Below the pieces are notes generated by a model. It searched no databases. It saw only the letters and a program-made list of their open reading frames with translations, and had not been told where the DNA came from. Positions 24,451-37,829 of a stretch of DNA of 64,000 nt are shown here, piece by piece. The position numbers and the translations under genes were made by a program. The stretch comes from Nissolia schottii (lineage: Eukaryota > Streptophyta > Magnoliopsida > Fabales > Fabaceae): positions 275,907 through 339,906 of the forward strand of contig QANU01076562.1 in NCBI GenBank assembly GCA_003254905.1, read 5' to 3'. Each line of letters begins with the position of its first letter. Position 1 is the first letter of the stretch.

Positions 24451-27028
24451 TATATATATAAAAAGTGATGAGTATTCCAAACCCTCATAAGAATGAAAAC
24501 ACATGTTTATATCATTTTCATAAAAAAAATGATCGCAGTTGTTATGTATAAGTTTTTAAAATTGTATAACAATTAAATCACGTTTCAAAATAAAAATAGT
24601 ATACAAATTAATTTGAAATAACGGTCATATTTAAATGTGAGTATATCATGAATTAGTAAAGAAAATTTTGATATCTTTAAAATAATCGAGTATAAAAGAA
24701 TCTCCAAATTAAATATTTAAAATCAAACGTTTGAATGATATATTAATATTTAATTAAATTATAATATAAAAATGTATACATGTTAGTGATATATTAAAAT
24801 CAATTCAAAAATAGAAATAAATCACTTTTTTAGATTGAATGCGTTTAATTGTGTAGTTTCATTTTTATACATTGATAATGACTAACTTAGAATATTAATC
24901 TGTAAAAATAAAATTGATTGAGATACTTTTGTACTCATTTTTTTTTATACTGGTGCACCTTCACCTTCAGAATCATATATTTATTATACCGGTAAATTAT
25001 TTATAAAATTTATAATTTTCTAATGATATTCTTTAAAGCTTGAAATTTATCTTAAATTTAATTTTTTAGAAAATACAAAATATAAATATAAGTTTATGAA
25101 TAACATTATTATATAATAATATCGTTGTATCCTTCTAACTAGAATTAAGTGTAATCTATAACCTCTTTTCTATTATAAAGTTGTTGAATTTTTTTCTACT
25201 GGTCATATTTTAAATCTTTCCATTATATTCTTTTTAACTGCTCTTTAAACATGTAATTTTAAAAAATAATAATAATGCAGTCACTGTTTTACAAAACGAT
25301 TTCAACAATCAGGCAATGAGTGAATGTCCCTCACTTGTAATAGATAAAGGGAGTAACAAGAAAAATTAACTTTTAAGTCTCTAATTTATATTTTGATGGT
25401 ATTTTTAGTCTTATTTTTATTTATTCACCTATCATTATTATTAAAAAAAAAAGATAGTTATGTATATTGTACTACATACTTTCCACTTCTCACTAATCAC
25501 AACTTACTAACCTATTTACAAAATCACCCAAAAAAAAACTCAGTGAATTTATTCATTACCTAACACAGTTTTTGTGATAAATAAAAAAATAAATAAAACA
25601 AACAAACAAACGTAGTTTGAAAAATGCTCTCACTCTCCACGTATACAAACACGTGTTTGCAATCCCATATGTGTGTCTGTGTATGAATGAAAAATGAGCT
25701 TTAAACGAGACTAAAAAGATCAAAAGTAAAAAGCACATTCCCAAGCATTGAAAAATATATTATGAAAATCAGTAATGAATTTTTTTAAGTTAGTTTATTG
25801 TCATGGATTATTATGTGTGATATTTTATTATTAATTATTTTGTTATTTATGTCATGCATAAGACTTAATATTAAAAGGTCATACTTAATAAGAAATTAAT
25901 TTGAGAGGATTTATTTTCATAAAAATGACCTTTTAAATAGAATAAATTATGCTTATTGATTAAATAAGAGAAGAAAATAAATTCATGTTATTTTTTATAT
26001 GATAAGATAATGCTTAATTTTTTATTATTAATTTTTTAATTATTTATATCATCCATCATCTCAATTAATGATAAAACGTTAAATATAACTTTATTATATA
26101 AAAAAAATGACATAAAAAATACATTCATATAAGAGAGTCCTGACTCTCACTCATTGTTCTTCCCACTTGGCCACCACTATCACTAGCTACTGAGTCCACC
26201 TTGACCACTTCTTTCTCATCGCCTGCCTTATGGCCTATGTCACTCCGTCCATACACTTCAAAATGATATTCAGATTCAATTAATCTCCTGGCCCTCTCTT
26301 TGCACCCCTAACGCTGTAGTTTGTCGTATTGTGCTTCACCCATGGACATAATCCAACCTCAAGGATCTGGTTCCCTCACGTGACTCCTCGTCACCAATGC
26401 CACTTTGTATTTTCCAATTATATTCTTACTCTTATTCTCTCTCTTTTTAGAAATGTAATTGTTTCATTAAATTAGTTTAGTGGGTGTGTCATGCACAAAA
26501 ATTTATTTTAAATTTGTTAATTTTATTTTTTTTATATAAATTATTTTATTTAATTTAATTTTTTTATTTTTTTATATTTTTAAATATTAAAATTAAGAAA
26601 ATACTAATTTTAAAATAAAAAATTTAATAGGTTAAATAGAGTAACTTCAGTAAAATTTTAAATTTAAATTAAAAAATATTTAATAGAATTTAGTAAAAAT
26701 AGTTTAGATGAAAAAGTTCTCTCAAAAACCAATGATAAAAAAAACTTCTATTTTTTAGTTAATATAAATTACCATAATTATTTTGTATAGAAAATATCAT
26801 TTTCAGTTTTTTATATGTTATTTTTTCTCATTTTATTTAACAACTTTTATTTAAATTTATTGGTCAGAATGTTAATGTAATCGTTTTCGAACTTTCATCT
26901 CTAGTGTCAAATCATTGGGTGTCACAGAAAGTAGTCATTTTATTATAAGCACTAATTAAAAAAAATCTATAATTATCACTAATTAAAAATATGTACGGGG
27001 TAAGGTGAACATTACGAAAGATAAATGA
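24451..27028. other. AT-rich intergenic, no gene recognised
   Basis: Strongly AT-rich. A more GC-rich patch at about 26140-26400 has no usable open frame or recognisable domain. Nothing else is supported. Confidence 0.45.
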
Positions 27029-27260
27029 ATTAATTAAGTTTTTAGTCCCTGTAAAATTAAAAAAGTTTGGTTTTGGTCCCTATATTAAAGTTTTAGTCCC
27101 TGTAAAATTTAAAAGTTTGGTTTTAGTCCCTGGGTTGTATGAGAGTTGACCGTGCTGACGTGGACGGGTCAGGTGCTGACGCGACGTGCCACGCAGGATG
27201 CCACGTGACATATCCAAAACCTAACCCATGACCCATGACCCACCTGACCCAACCCGTTTT
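27029..27260. repeat. One-sided relative of the Pack-MULE terminal repeat
   Basis: TTAATTAAGTTTTTAGTCCC followed by TGTAAAATTAAAAAAGTTTG repeats the end of the element at 54631-55996. Both also have a downstream block with GCTGACGTGG, a CCACGTG word and a CATGACCC word. The AGTCCCTGTAAAA sub-unit is doubled here, as in the right end of the other element. No matching inverted end was found nearby, so it is a fragment. Confidence 0.6.
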
Positions 27261-30200
27261 TAAAATTAATGGTGGACAATGCAAGTTACGATGGAGAAAT
27301 TAGGTGCACATTGAAAATTCATTTTTTTAAAGGTGTGTAGGGAAAACGTTATCGATTCTTTCTATACTCTCTTCAACAGATATTTAGTTACGACTCAAGT
27401 ATTATATCTTAAAGGCACATCAAATACTCGCATTCACACTTTTGATGAGTGTTGTCTTCAATCATAAAATTGGTTTCAAAATAAAGTGAACTAGACTTTC
27501 AAAAATACATCGAAAGTGATTATCCACCACTTACCCAATCACATTAAATAGGCTTTAATATATTTCGGGTTTGTGATAAATTTTGGAGATTTTATTTAGA
27601 TTCTTAAACAATATTTGATTTTAGTTTATATTATAAATAAAACTATGTTAATTGTTAACGTGATTAAAAGATAATTGTCAATAGTGTTATGTGAACAAAA
27701 TATATTAACCTAATCCATAATTAAGCTCAAATTGATCTATAACCTACTATTTGGCCCAAATTTATCTCTAAATCATAACACATGGCAACCCCTCAATTTG
27801 AGAAATAGTAAATTATGGGTTGGGTTTAAATCAAATTATAGGTCATATAGATTTATTTTACTTACATAACAATATGACGTAACCCTTTTATTAATTAAAT
27901 CAATTGTTAACAAAGTCTCATTAATAACAGAGGTTAGAACCAAGTCATTTATAACATGTCATGGGATCTGAAATACATGTAAGCCAACTAAATATGAAAC
28001 TTAGCTTACAGGAAATCATGCCTCATTTGCCTGAATTGCAAACATAAATTTTATCTTAAATTAACCTTTCAACATATGTCAAGCGTAATTATCCGTCCAT
28101 TATCAAACAAACTAAGCATGATTCTTAATTTTTCACCAATCTGGAGTGGGCAAGTTGCCTTACGGCAAAGAGAGGCTAAGACAATATTGGGGTTGGTGGA
28201 GGGCACAAGTATAGGAAGGGATCAAGTTTGCTTATCTCACTTGAAGGTTGCCGATACCCCTTTATTGCTGGCACGGCAAATTGAAACTATCTTCTAAACC
28301 TCAGAAGAATATTAGATTGTATGTCCGACCTGAATATTAGTTATTACTGTTAGAAACAAGATAAATATCGTCGGAACTCTCAATGAATTTTTAATATATT
28401 TTGATAAAACCAAACCGAAAGCCATTAGAAGTTATATGAATAGTCCATAACAAATTGAAAGCTTAAAATTGTCAAAAAAATTTGTCGGTATACTATTTTT
28501 TACTTTTTGGTGAAAATTATTATTGACAGGATATCTATCCGTCAAAATAATATTATAAAATTATTATATAATTTTAATTTTATTGGCAGAAATATTTGTG
28601 CGTAATATTTAATTTATTTTTTTATTTTATTTTAACTACTAATAGAGGTTTCTTTTTTTAGGTAAGGGAAATTTTTTACTGTTCTAGGCCATTTGCCCCT
28701 CTAAACGATGCATTTTATAAATTTGAATTTATTAGATTTTATGTTGATCAGTTTCAATTAATAAAATTGTGCTTTTCTTATTTAACTTATTGACAAATTT
28801 TTAATTTTGAGACAAAAAAATCATCTGTAATTTTGAAAAGGATTAATATCTTATTTGGTCTTTGTATTTTATATTTTTGTCTTAATTGGTCTCTCAACTT
28901 AAAAAAAAATAAGTTAGTCTTTAAATTTTGTAAACGTTGAATTCGTTGTCCTAAGTAATTTTTGAATAATCTAATTATTTTCTCTTGAGATAGAGAATAA
29001 GTACGAATGAGGCTAACGTTTATAAAACTTCGAAACTAATTTGTCATTTTATTAAATTAAACGTACGGGGTCCAGCTGTGTATGAAAGCGAAGGAAAGAA
29101 AAAAAAGGGTTGGGACATTGCATTGAATGTCAATAGTAAAGTTGGTTGACGGAGAAAATTTAAAGCATGCATATATGCACTTTTTTCATGGTTTAAAATA
29201 ACGTAATCCAGTGAAATAAAATCACAAGAGCATTTAATCAAGCCAATTTTTTCATCTCTACAAATAGAGGTAAGATCTACATTTAGAGAAGATCAATCAA
29301 CGAAGTAGATTTTACAAGCTGCAAATTGAGAGCGCTACGAGAGTTCTCTGAAGTGAGAGGAAAATAAAGAGTATGAGTTAATTCTAAAGAGTGGGGTGTG
29401 AGTATACACTGAGTATATTTTTGGGTATCATCTCTATTATTCATTAATACTATAATTACTAAAAAATTATAGTATTGAAATAAAAGGAGTCTCACTTAGA
29501 AATACTATATTTACCTCTTGGGTTTAAGAATATAAAAAGAATACATTGTAATTATCCTAAATATAGTGTAATATTTTTCAAAGATTATCTCATGGTTTTT
29601 CCTCCAATATTTGGGGGCCACGTTAAAATTTGGTATCCTCTTTTTTGGTTGTTTTGCTTGATTTATTTTTGTTGTATTGTCTGTATTGGTAGATTTATTT
29701 CTATTGAATTTATTTGGTGTTTATTGCCACACCGTTACATCACTTAAATTTATACTGTGAATCAATCCTTGAGCCCAACAGAGAGACCAACTAAGACACA
29801 GGTGTAAAGTATAAAGACCAAATAAAGTATTAACCATTTTAAAATGGGAGATCAAATCACAATCCCTCTTCTTTCCTATATCATCTCTAAACCCTAATCC
29901 ATCTTTCTTACCCTTCTTTGTGTTGCCACTAATTGAGACCATCATCGGTGTCGCGCTTCGGACAACTATCACAATCACGGCTTTATAGTCACCATCAAGG
30001 GTGTACAATGAGTTAGTCCCATCAACCAGAAGTCAATCAAGTTGAGTATTTAGGTAAAACCTCGATCCCACCTACTTACTTGACCTACCTTTTTTTTTAA
30101 AAAAAATTATACAATAAAATTAACTCAACCCAAAAATAAACCATGATAAAAAAAGCCCAAAAAATACACTATTGCTATCATCCTTATTTTAATTTTTTCT

Positions 30201-31969
30201 AAATACAATTTTAATAAAATAATTACAAATTAAAACAAAAAAAACACACACACACACACACACAACTACCCGAGTGCATATGACCCAATGTTAGATCGAG
30301 TCAACTCAGGTCCCTATTCCAAAAATTGAACCATCTAACGTACACCCTAGACTAACTTTGTTTGTAAACCTCTTTTTTGTCTATCTCCCACCACCGTAAA
30401 GCTACTGGCCACCAACGCCTAATGCTGCGCCAGAGACAAAAGGACCACCGTCATACCCACTGCCTAGCGTTGTCTCACCACCAACATCGCTCACCCAATC
30501 TTTCTAGCCGCCACCGCTCTGACCACCTTCTTCTCATTTTGTTTGCATTTGTCAAAAAATTTATTTGTTATCACATCATTATAGTATTTAATTTTTATAA
30601 TAATTATCTTTAAAATTTTATATATAATAATAATATATTTAATTCATCGTATAAAAACGTTATAGTATATACTAGATTAAATTTAAAATAAAAACTGATA
30701 ATTGCATCAATTTTTACATTTGATTATAAAATTGAAACAATTACCATGATCTAAATTTAATAAAATCTGAAGAACTTATTAATGAATTAATTAATTATTT
30801 TTTTCATCAACGACAATAAGGTTTGAATCATATATCTTATGTATAATATTTAAATTTATCACCACTAAATCGTTTCTAATGACTTGAATTAATCAGTTGG
30901 TAAATTTTTTTAACCGTACACCCGGTTTTATATTATTATTTCAGTGTGTTTTTCTAAGGATGACCCTAAATATAAATTCAATAAAAAAAATACATATAAA
31001 ATGGTTGTTAAAACAAATCTGAACACGAGATAATTGTGAAGCTCATTGACCATCACTGTCAAATCTCAATTATATCACGTCTGTATATTTTTAGTTTTAG
31101 TCAAGTCGTCTTCTTTGCGGATGTTTCTTTATAAAATGTGTTCGTGGAGACACGAGATAAACGTGTTGCATTTTCTATTCGGCTATGCCTTTATGGTATA
31201 TGATATGAATACTTTACTTCTAAATGCTAATTAGTTCCAATTTAATCTCAAAACAAGACTAACAAACCCAATCGTCAGTTTGCTTTAACCACTTAAACTC
31301 TACAGGTGTTGAGTTAACTAATGATAGTCCCAGCATAGCCGTATAATGTATATTGTGTTATTCAGGAAAATGAATATTTTCAATTAAATTTTTTTTTATC
31401 ATATAAGGTTAAATGTGATATTTCATTATTAATTTTATTATTATTTAAGTCATGTATAAGTCATATTCTTAATTAGTTGTGAGAGATCATATTTAATTTC
31501 ACATGACATAAAATTTAATTAAAAAAATCCACTATCATTTTCAAGATGCTAAAATCCTGTGTTTTCAAGCTGATATGCTAAAGTGTCGTAGCGTTTGGTT
31601 TCAGTTATACGTGACATAAATGATGGAGATACAAACGAGATTCATCTTCTGAGTTCATTTGGTAGTAGAGAAAAGATTTTTGGTTCAGCAGTTAACTTAA
31701 GTAGGATGTGTGACCCAGCGTATGAAGTCTAAACCAAATTGATAATGGTAAGTAGGACCCATTTGAAAATATTTCCTCTGCTTTGATTGGCTCATTTATG
31801 ATGTTGAGCATCTTATGCAACCCCATTGTCGAGTTGTATACCACAACTCTTAGCGTTTGTTTTCTTTACTAAGACATATGAGACATACATTAAGGGGAAG
31901 GAAAAAAAATTAGAGATGAGGATGGAGACCAACTTAAAATTAATTTATATACCTATAAAATGTACAAAT

Positions 31970-32009
<40 letters not shown>

Positions 32010-32231
32010 AACGAATAAAATTACAATCTCCCATTTGCTTAAGTTTTTGTGAGAGATTATTCTTGAGATAATATCAGAGTCAATATGACGACAAAGATGT
32101 CAATGGTTCAATCCTTCACAATTCTCATTTGCAAAAAATGTATCAATGTTGTAAGCTAAAAGAACTCTTGCGAGAGGAGGCACTTCTGGGATTCTTTAGA
32201 AAATTACAAGAGACATTATTAGCTTGCTGAC
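27261..32231. other. AT-rich intergenic, no gene recognised
   Basis: Nearly 5 kb of AT-rich DNA with short open frames and no domain I recognise. It includes a CA microsatellite at 30244-30264 and a TA microsatellite at 31970-32010. I see no splice-compatible coding series. Confidence 0.45.
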
Positions 32232-32759
32232 TGTTACTGAAGTATCTAAGATAGATATATAACTCGGACCTTGGACGTAATCAAGAACTTGAGAGATGAT
32301 GAACACTGTTGCTGTCGCTGAGAGTGCCGGTGATTATGAACTTGAGTGGCGGCAACAGTACCTGCAAAAGACACTTTGACGCCTAAGTGTATTACTTTGG
32401 TATAAGGCAATAATATAGATAGATCAATCGTACCTGAGTATAAAGGTTGTTTTCTCTTTATATACCCTGTCATGGTTAGGGCTATTTTGGCTGTTGGGTA
32501 GCCTTTATTAAGCCTTTGTAACGGTTTGAGATGAACTTAATTAGGCTGATTAAAGTCTCAACAATGTTCATAAAGTAGAGGGTCGTTATACATAAATATG
32601 TCAGCGAGCATTTACTAACATCATCATTCTTAGCAGTTACAGTTCTATGATCAGTTGATCTGAGGTATGATGAAGGATGTATCGACTTGTCGATGTCTCG
32701 GGACTCCACTCATCTTGGTCATATAGCACATAAGTCAAGTCTAGATTTAGTCCGTAATA
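32232..32759 (-). repeat. 3' LTR of the Gypsy fossil
   Basis: About 528 bp, matching 37297-37829 end to end with scattered differences. It begins TGTTAC and ends GTAATA on the plus strand, forming a short inverted terminal motif. Confidence 0.85.
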
Positions 32760-35700
32760 TAAGCCCCCAAGTTGATATGTGATATTAAGTCACATGTCGA
32801 GTTTTTTATGTGTTTACTTAAGTAAACTAAGTATAGTATATAAGCATCACACGTCGTATTGAGTCAAACAATTTTTTATGTTGCTTGATTGTTAATCCCC
32901 TTACCAGTTCTTAAAACTTTTTGTCGATAAATTGTGGTCGATTATCCATAACAATGGATTCAGGGACTCTAAACCAAGTTATTATATTATTCTAAAAAAA
33001 CTTTTGAACTCTGGCTGCTATAATGGATTACGTGACCTCAACTTTCACCCACTTGGTAAAGTAATCAATCGTTGCAACGATATACATTACTTGAGTTGTG
33101 GGTTGTGTGAATGGACTAAGAAGATCAACACCCCACTTTGTGAAAGGCCATGGGGAACGAAGCGATATAGAATGGAGAATGTTTTTTACATTGCTCACAT
33201 TTTTTTAACAAAATTTGATGCATCCTCTGAGATGGTAAGCTAGTAAAAACTTGCCCGAAGTAGTTTGAAGGCTAGACTCTTTCCTCCAATATGACTTCCA
33301 CAAGCTCCTTCATGTAATTCTTTTAACGCGAGTTGAGCTGCCTTAGGGCCCAAACACTTTAGCAAAGGTTGTTCCTGACTTCTCTTGTATAATTGATCTG
33401 AGATAACAGTAAAGTGTGTTGCTTTTCGTACCAACTTTTTTGCTTCTTTGGGATCATTGGATACTTTCCCCTTCTAAATGTATTATTGGATTGGAGTCAT
33501 CCATGTAGATTCTTCATCTTGAATTTGTCCTATTTGAAGATAAAGAGATATGGAACAACATAGAATTTCATGTACCAAGACTTGTGTATTCAATGTCAGT
33601 TCATCATCTTGGATTTGTTCAGTTTTTGAACAAAGGGATGCTAATGGTTGAGATAAAACCTTTTGAATATAATTTTTATTCTTCCCATTTGGCTAAGTGC
33701 TAACCAATTTTGATAGAATATCTTCCCTCGCATTTTGTTCCCTAGGTACATACACTATCTCGATACCTTCAAAATTTTCTAGTAACTTCATAACATTATC
33801 CCAATACTTTTGAATAATGCTGCTCCGCACCTGGTACTCTCCCAATACTTGGGATGTTACCAACTGTGAGTCGCTATTTATCAAGATTTTTTTAGCTCCT
33901 AGGTCCTTTACCAATCTCATTCCAACTATTAAAGCCTCAGATTCAACTTGATTATTGGATGTTTTAAATTGAAATTGCAAAGAAAATTCAATTGTGATAC
34001 CTGAGGCCATCTCCAGAATAACACCAACACCACTTCCTTTAATGTTGGATGATTCGTTGACATATATGATCCATGTCTCATCATGCCCTTCATTGTTAGA
34101 GACATCTACTAACTCAGACATGAAATCAGCCAACACCTGCCCCTTAATGGCAACATGTGGCTGATATTGCAAGTCATACTATGAAAGTTCAATAGCCCAT
34201 GTCACCATTCGCCCTTCTAAGTTGGGTTTATGCAAAATTTGACGTATTAGCATATTGATACGGATGATAATGGAATGTACTTGAAAATACTATCATAACT
34301 TCTGAGATGCTATCACCATAACAAAAATAAGCTTTTTCAATCTTTTGGTATCTCAATTCGGGGCCCTGCAATACCCACCTTACAAAATAAATCGGGCTTT
34401 GTCCCTCCGGTAATCTTGTACAAGTACGGCTCCAACTGCGACTTCTCCTACAAATAAATACAAGATCAAAGTCTCCCCCGGTTTAGGTCTTGTTAAGATG
34501 GGAGGAGATGACATATAGGTCTTCAAATCCTGGAATGCTAATTCACAAGCTTCATTCCATTCAAACTTTATATCTTTCTTTAACAACTTAAAGAAAGACA
34601 TTCCTGGTCAAAGTTGCTAAGAACCTCGCCAAAGCTGCAAGTCGGCCATTTAATTTATGCTATTCTTTTATTGATGTCAGGCTCTTCATGTCTAGTATCG
34701 TCTTACACTGGTCCGAGTTAGCCTCAATGCCCCAATTTGTAAACATAAATCCTAAAAATTTTCCTGCAGGCATGGCAAAAGCACACTTAGTAGGATTAAG
34801 TCTCATGTTTTGTTTCCTCAAACATTCAAACACTTCTTCCAAGTCTGCAACCACTTGGTCCTCCGTGTAACTCTTCACCAACATGTCGTCAATATAGACC
34901 TCCATTGTTTTTCCAATAAGATCTCATAAAACTTCATTCATCAGCCTCTAAAACATTTTTTAAACCAAAAGGCATTACTTGATAATAGTAATTCACTTCT
35001 AGAGTTAAAAATGTTGTTTTATTGACATCAACAGGGTGTATCCAAATTTGATTATAATTTTGAGTATGCACCCATAAAGGATAAAAATTTATATCCTAAT
35101 GAAGCATCTACCAAAGCATCAATGTTATGAAGTGGACACGAATCTTTTGGACAGACTTTATTTAAATCAGTGTAATCCATATACATCCTCCACTTTCCAT
35201 TAGATTTCACCACCACCACTACATTAGAGAGCCATGCCAGATATTGTATCTCCTTTATAAACCTAACATCTAATAAACTCTTCACTTGTTCTTATACTGC
35301 TCGTTTTCTCCCAAGACACATTCTTCGCATTTTTTAAATTATAGGTTTAACCCTATGTTGTATTGCTAACTTATGATAAACAAAACTAGGATCTATTCCA
35401 GACATATTAGATGCAGACCAAGCAAATAAATCAACATTTTCAAAAGTAAATCAATTAACCTGGATTTGGTCCTTTCTGAAAGATGATGATTGATCTTTGT
35501 GGTCTGTCCTTCTTAACCAATCTGTACTTCTTCAATCTCTCCTTTAGGTTATGGTCTCTCCTCATTTGGTCTGTCTCGGACATCCAAATCAATTCTAAAC
35601 AGACTTAACATGTGTGAACTTGGTTTTGTTTCATCCATCTTCCTCTTTCCAACGATATCAAGACTGATGTTGTGCGCCTTTCAATATGCCACTTGATCAG

Positions 35701-37296
35701 CCTTAATACAAAATATCTCTCCTCTTTCCGATGAAAATTTCATTGCTAAACAGACTGTTGAAATTACAACACCCATCTTATTTAAAGTATACATTCCAAT
35801 GATAGCGTTGTAAGTTAAAGCACAATCTACCACCAAGAATTATACCTTGATTGTCTGATATAGAGGAATGTTGCCAAATGTCACCTACAAAGTGATATAT
35901 CTGTCAGGTTGCACAAGCCTCTTGCGAACCCCACCAAATATGCATCATAGGGAAACAAGTCAAATTCGTTCAAACGTAACCTATTAAATGCTTCTTGGTA
36001 TACTATATCAGCTAAGCTCCCCTGATCTATAAAAAACCTTTTTAAGTTTGCATTTGCTACCACTTTTGTATCCACCATAGGATCATCATATCCTAGTATG
36101 ATCCCTATCTCATCTTCACTAGAAAAAGAAATGATTGGCATATCCAAAAGCCTTCTCAGAGTATAACACTCTGACGAGATCCTCATCACCTCCTTCAAAT
36201 GTTTCTTCCTTGCATTTTAGGAGATAACTCTGCTAGCGAATCCTTTTAAGATGGTATTAACAGTTATAGTCAACACTTGATCGTTCTTTGTAACCTTTTG
36301 TTGTCACACCTCAGACGTATGGTTGTTTCTTGGATTTCTCTGCTCTTCTGCTTCAAATTCAGAATTTCCTTCATCAACATGAGCTTTTCCTTTCCCTTTA
36401 TATTTTGGGTTTCCTCCCAAATAGGTTCTATACTTGAAAGCAATGAGGTGGGCTTAAGGATCAGTAGTCCCATCATAGAGTTGAGTCATCTGCAGAGGCA
36501 CAAAATGTGGTGGTAATGGGACTTGAAACACAAAATTAGAAAAAAATGACTATCATTTTGAACTCTAATTTTCTTCTCTTTCCCATATGCATGATTATTT
36601 TCATTCCATCTATTTCTTTAAGTTCCCTCTCGGGGTTCCAATGACCCTTGAGATTCTATCAAAGCTCCACACAGGTTCTGAGGAGTGTAGGTAGCAAGGA
36701 ATGAGATTCATCTCCGAATTCCTCCCAACTTCTGAATTCTAATCTCAGAACTCGCCCTGGAGCCAGAAGAGGTCTCTTAGAAGCTAACAAGTTTTGAACT
36801 CGTGCATCTCTAGAGGCTCTCTCATTTAGTTTCTGAGCATTATCTCGTTCCTGCCTTTATCGATTTAAGTGATGTCGGAGATCATCACCTCGCTGCATAC
36901 ACGAGCATCGTTTCTGACTCCCCCTATTCTGCAAGGAATGGTATGAACCCCCTTATCTTTCCGACTCAAGTAACTCAATCCTCTGCTACTACACCAAATT
37001 ACGTAGGTCCTGAAAGACCTTCATCGCCTACATTGGATTTGCTTCTCATTGTACATTTAAAGCAACAAGTCAAGGCGACACTTGAGTTCTTTGATCAGGA
37101 CGCCTAGGTGGTGCCCTTTCAGGATTTGTTCCAGAATTCATAGAAGTGAGTCCATTAGGTGGGGTAGGACATCAACTTCCTTGGAACTTGGAATGATGGC
37201 TGACTGAATTCATCATCTTGCTTTTTGGGATTAAAATGATAGGGAAACGAATGAATTATCCTCTAAATAACCTATCATCTCCACATACAGCGTCAA

Positions 37297-37829
37297 TATT
37301 ACAGAAGTATCAGAGATAGATCTGTAACTCGGACCTCGAACATAGTCCAAGAACTTGAGAGATACTGAACACGATTATTGTAACTGAGAGTGCTGGTGAC
37401 TATGAAATTGAGCGGGGATGTTAGTATGTGCAAAAGACACTCTGACGTTCAAATAAGTGTATTTCTTTGGTATAAGGTAATAATATAGATAGATTAATAG
37501 TACCTGAGTATAAAAGTTGTTTGCTCTTTATATACTTTGTCATGGTTAGGGTTGTTTTGGTTATTGAGTAGACTTTATTAAGCCTTTGTAACGATTTGAG
37601 GTGAGTTTAATTAAGCTAATTAAAGTCTTAGCAATGTTCATAAAGTAGAGGGTCATTATATATAAATATGCCAATGAGCATTTACTAACATCATCACTTT
37701 TAGTAGTTAAGGTTCTCTAATCGATCAATCCGAGATGTGATGAAGGATGTACCGACTTGTCAATATCTCAGGAGTCCAGTCATCTCAGTCATTTAACACA
37801 GAAGTCAAGATTTTAAATTTATTTCTATA
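37297..37829 (-). repeat. 5' LTR of the Gypsy fossil
   Basis: About 533 bp and the partner of 32232-32759. The bases just inside it, read on the minus strand (TGACGCTGTATGTGGAGATG), resemble the Gypsy primer-binding region TGGCGCCGTTGTCGGGGATG. Confidence 0.82.

Larger units (their letters stand above)
32232..37829 (-). mobile_element. Ty3/Gypsy LTR retrotransposon (Tat-like lineage), fossil
   Basis: An old retroelement on the minus strand, about 5.6 kb, with both LTRs present (37297-37829 as 5' LTR and 32232-32759 as 3' LTR). Recognisable pol blocks lie in family order: reverse transcriptase near 34.7-35.3 kb (motif YIDDML), its connected RNase H near 34.4-34.6 kb, a second RNase H-like domain near 33.7-34.2 kb, and an integrase zinc-binding remnant near 33.3 kb. 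The extra RNase H domain is known for the Tat lineage. Gag-side sequence lies at about 35.9-37.2 kb. A primer-binding-like site follows the 5' LTR, and a purine tract (GGGGGCT) precedes the 3' LTR. It is broken, with many breaks. By eye the LTRs differ at roughly 15-20% of positions, suggesting an age of several million years. Confidence 0.88.

Noticed and set aside
26140-26400. GC-richer patch that looked like a gene fragment.
   Set aside because: No frame stays open and no splice-compatible exon series or known motif was found.
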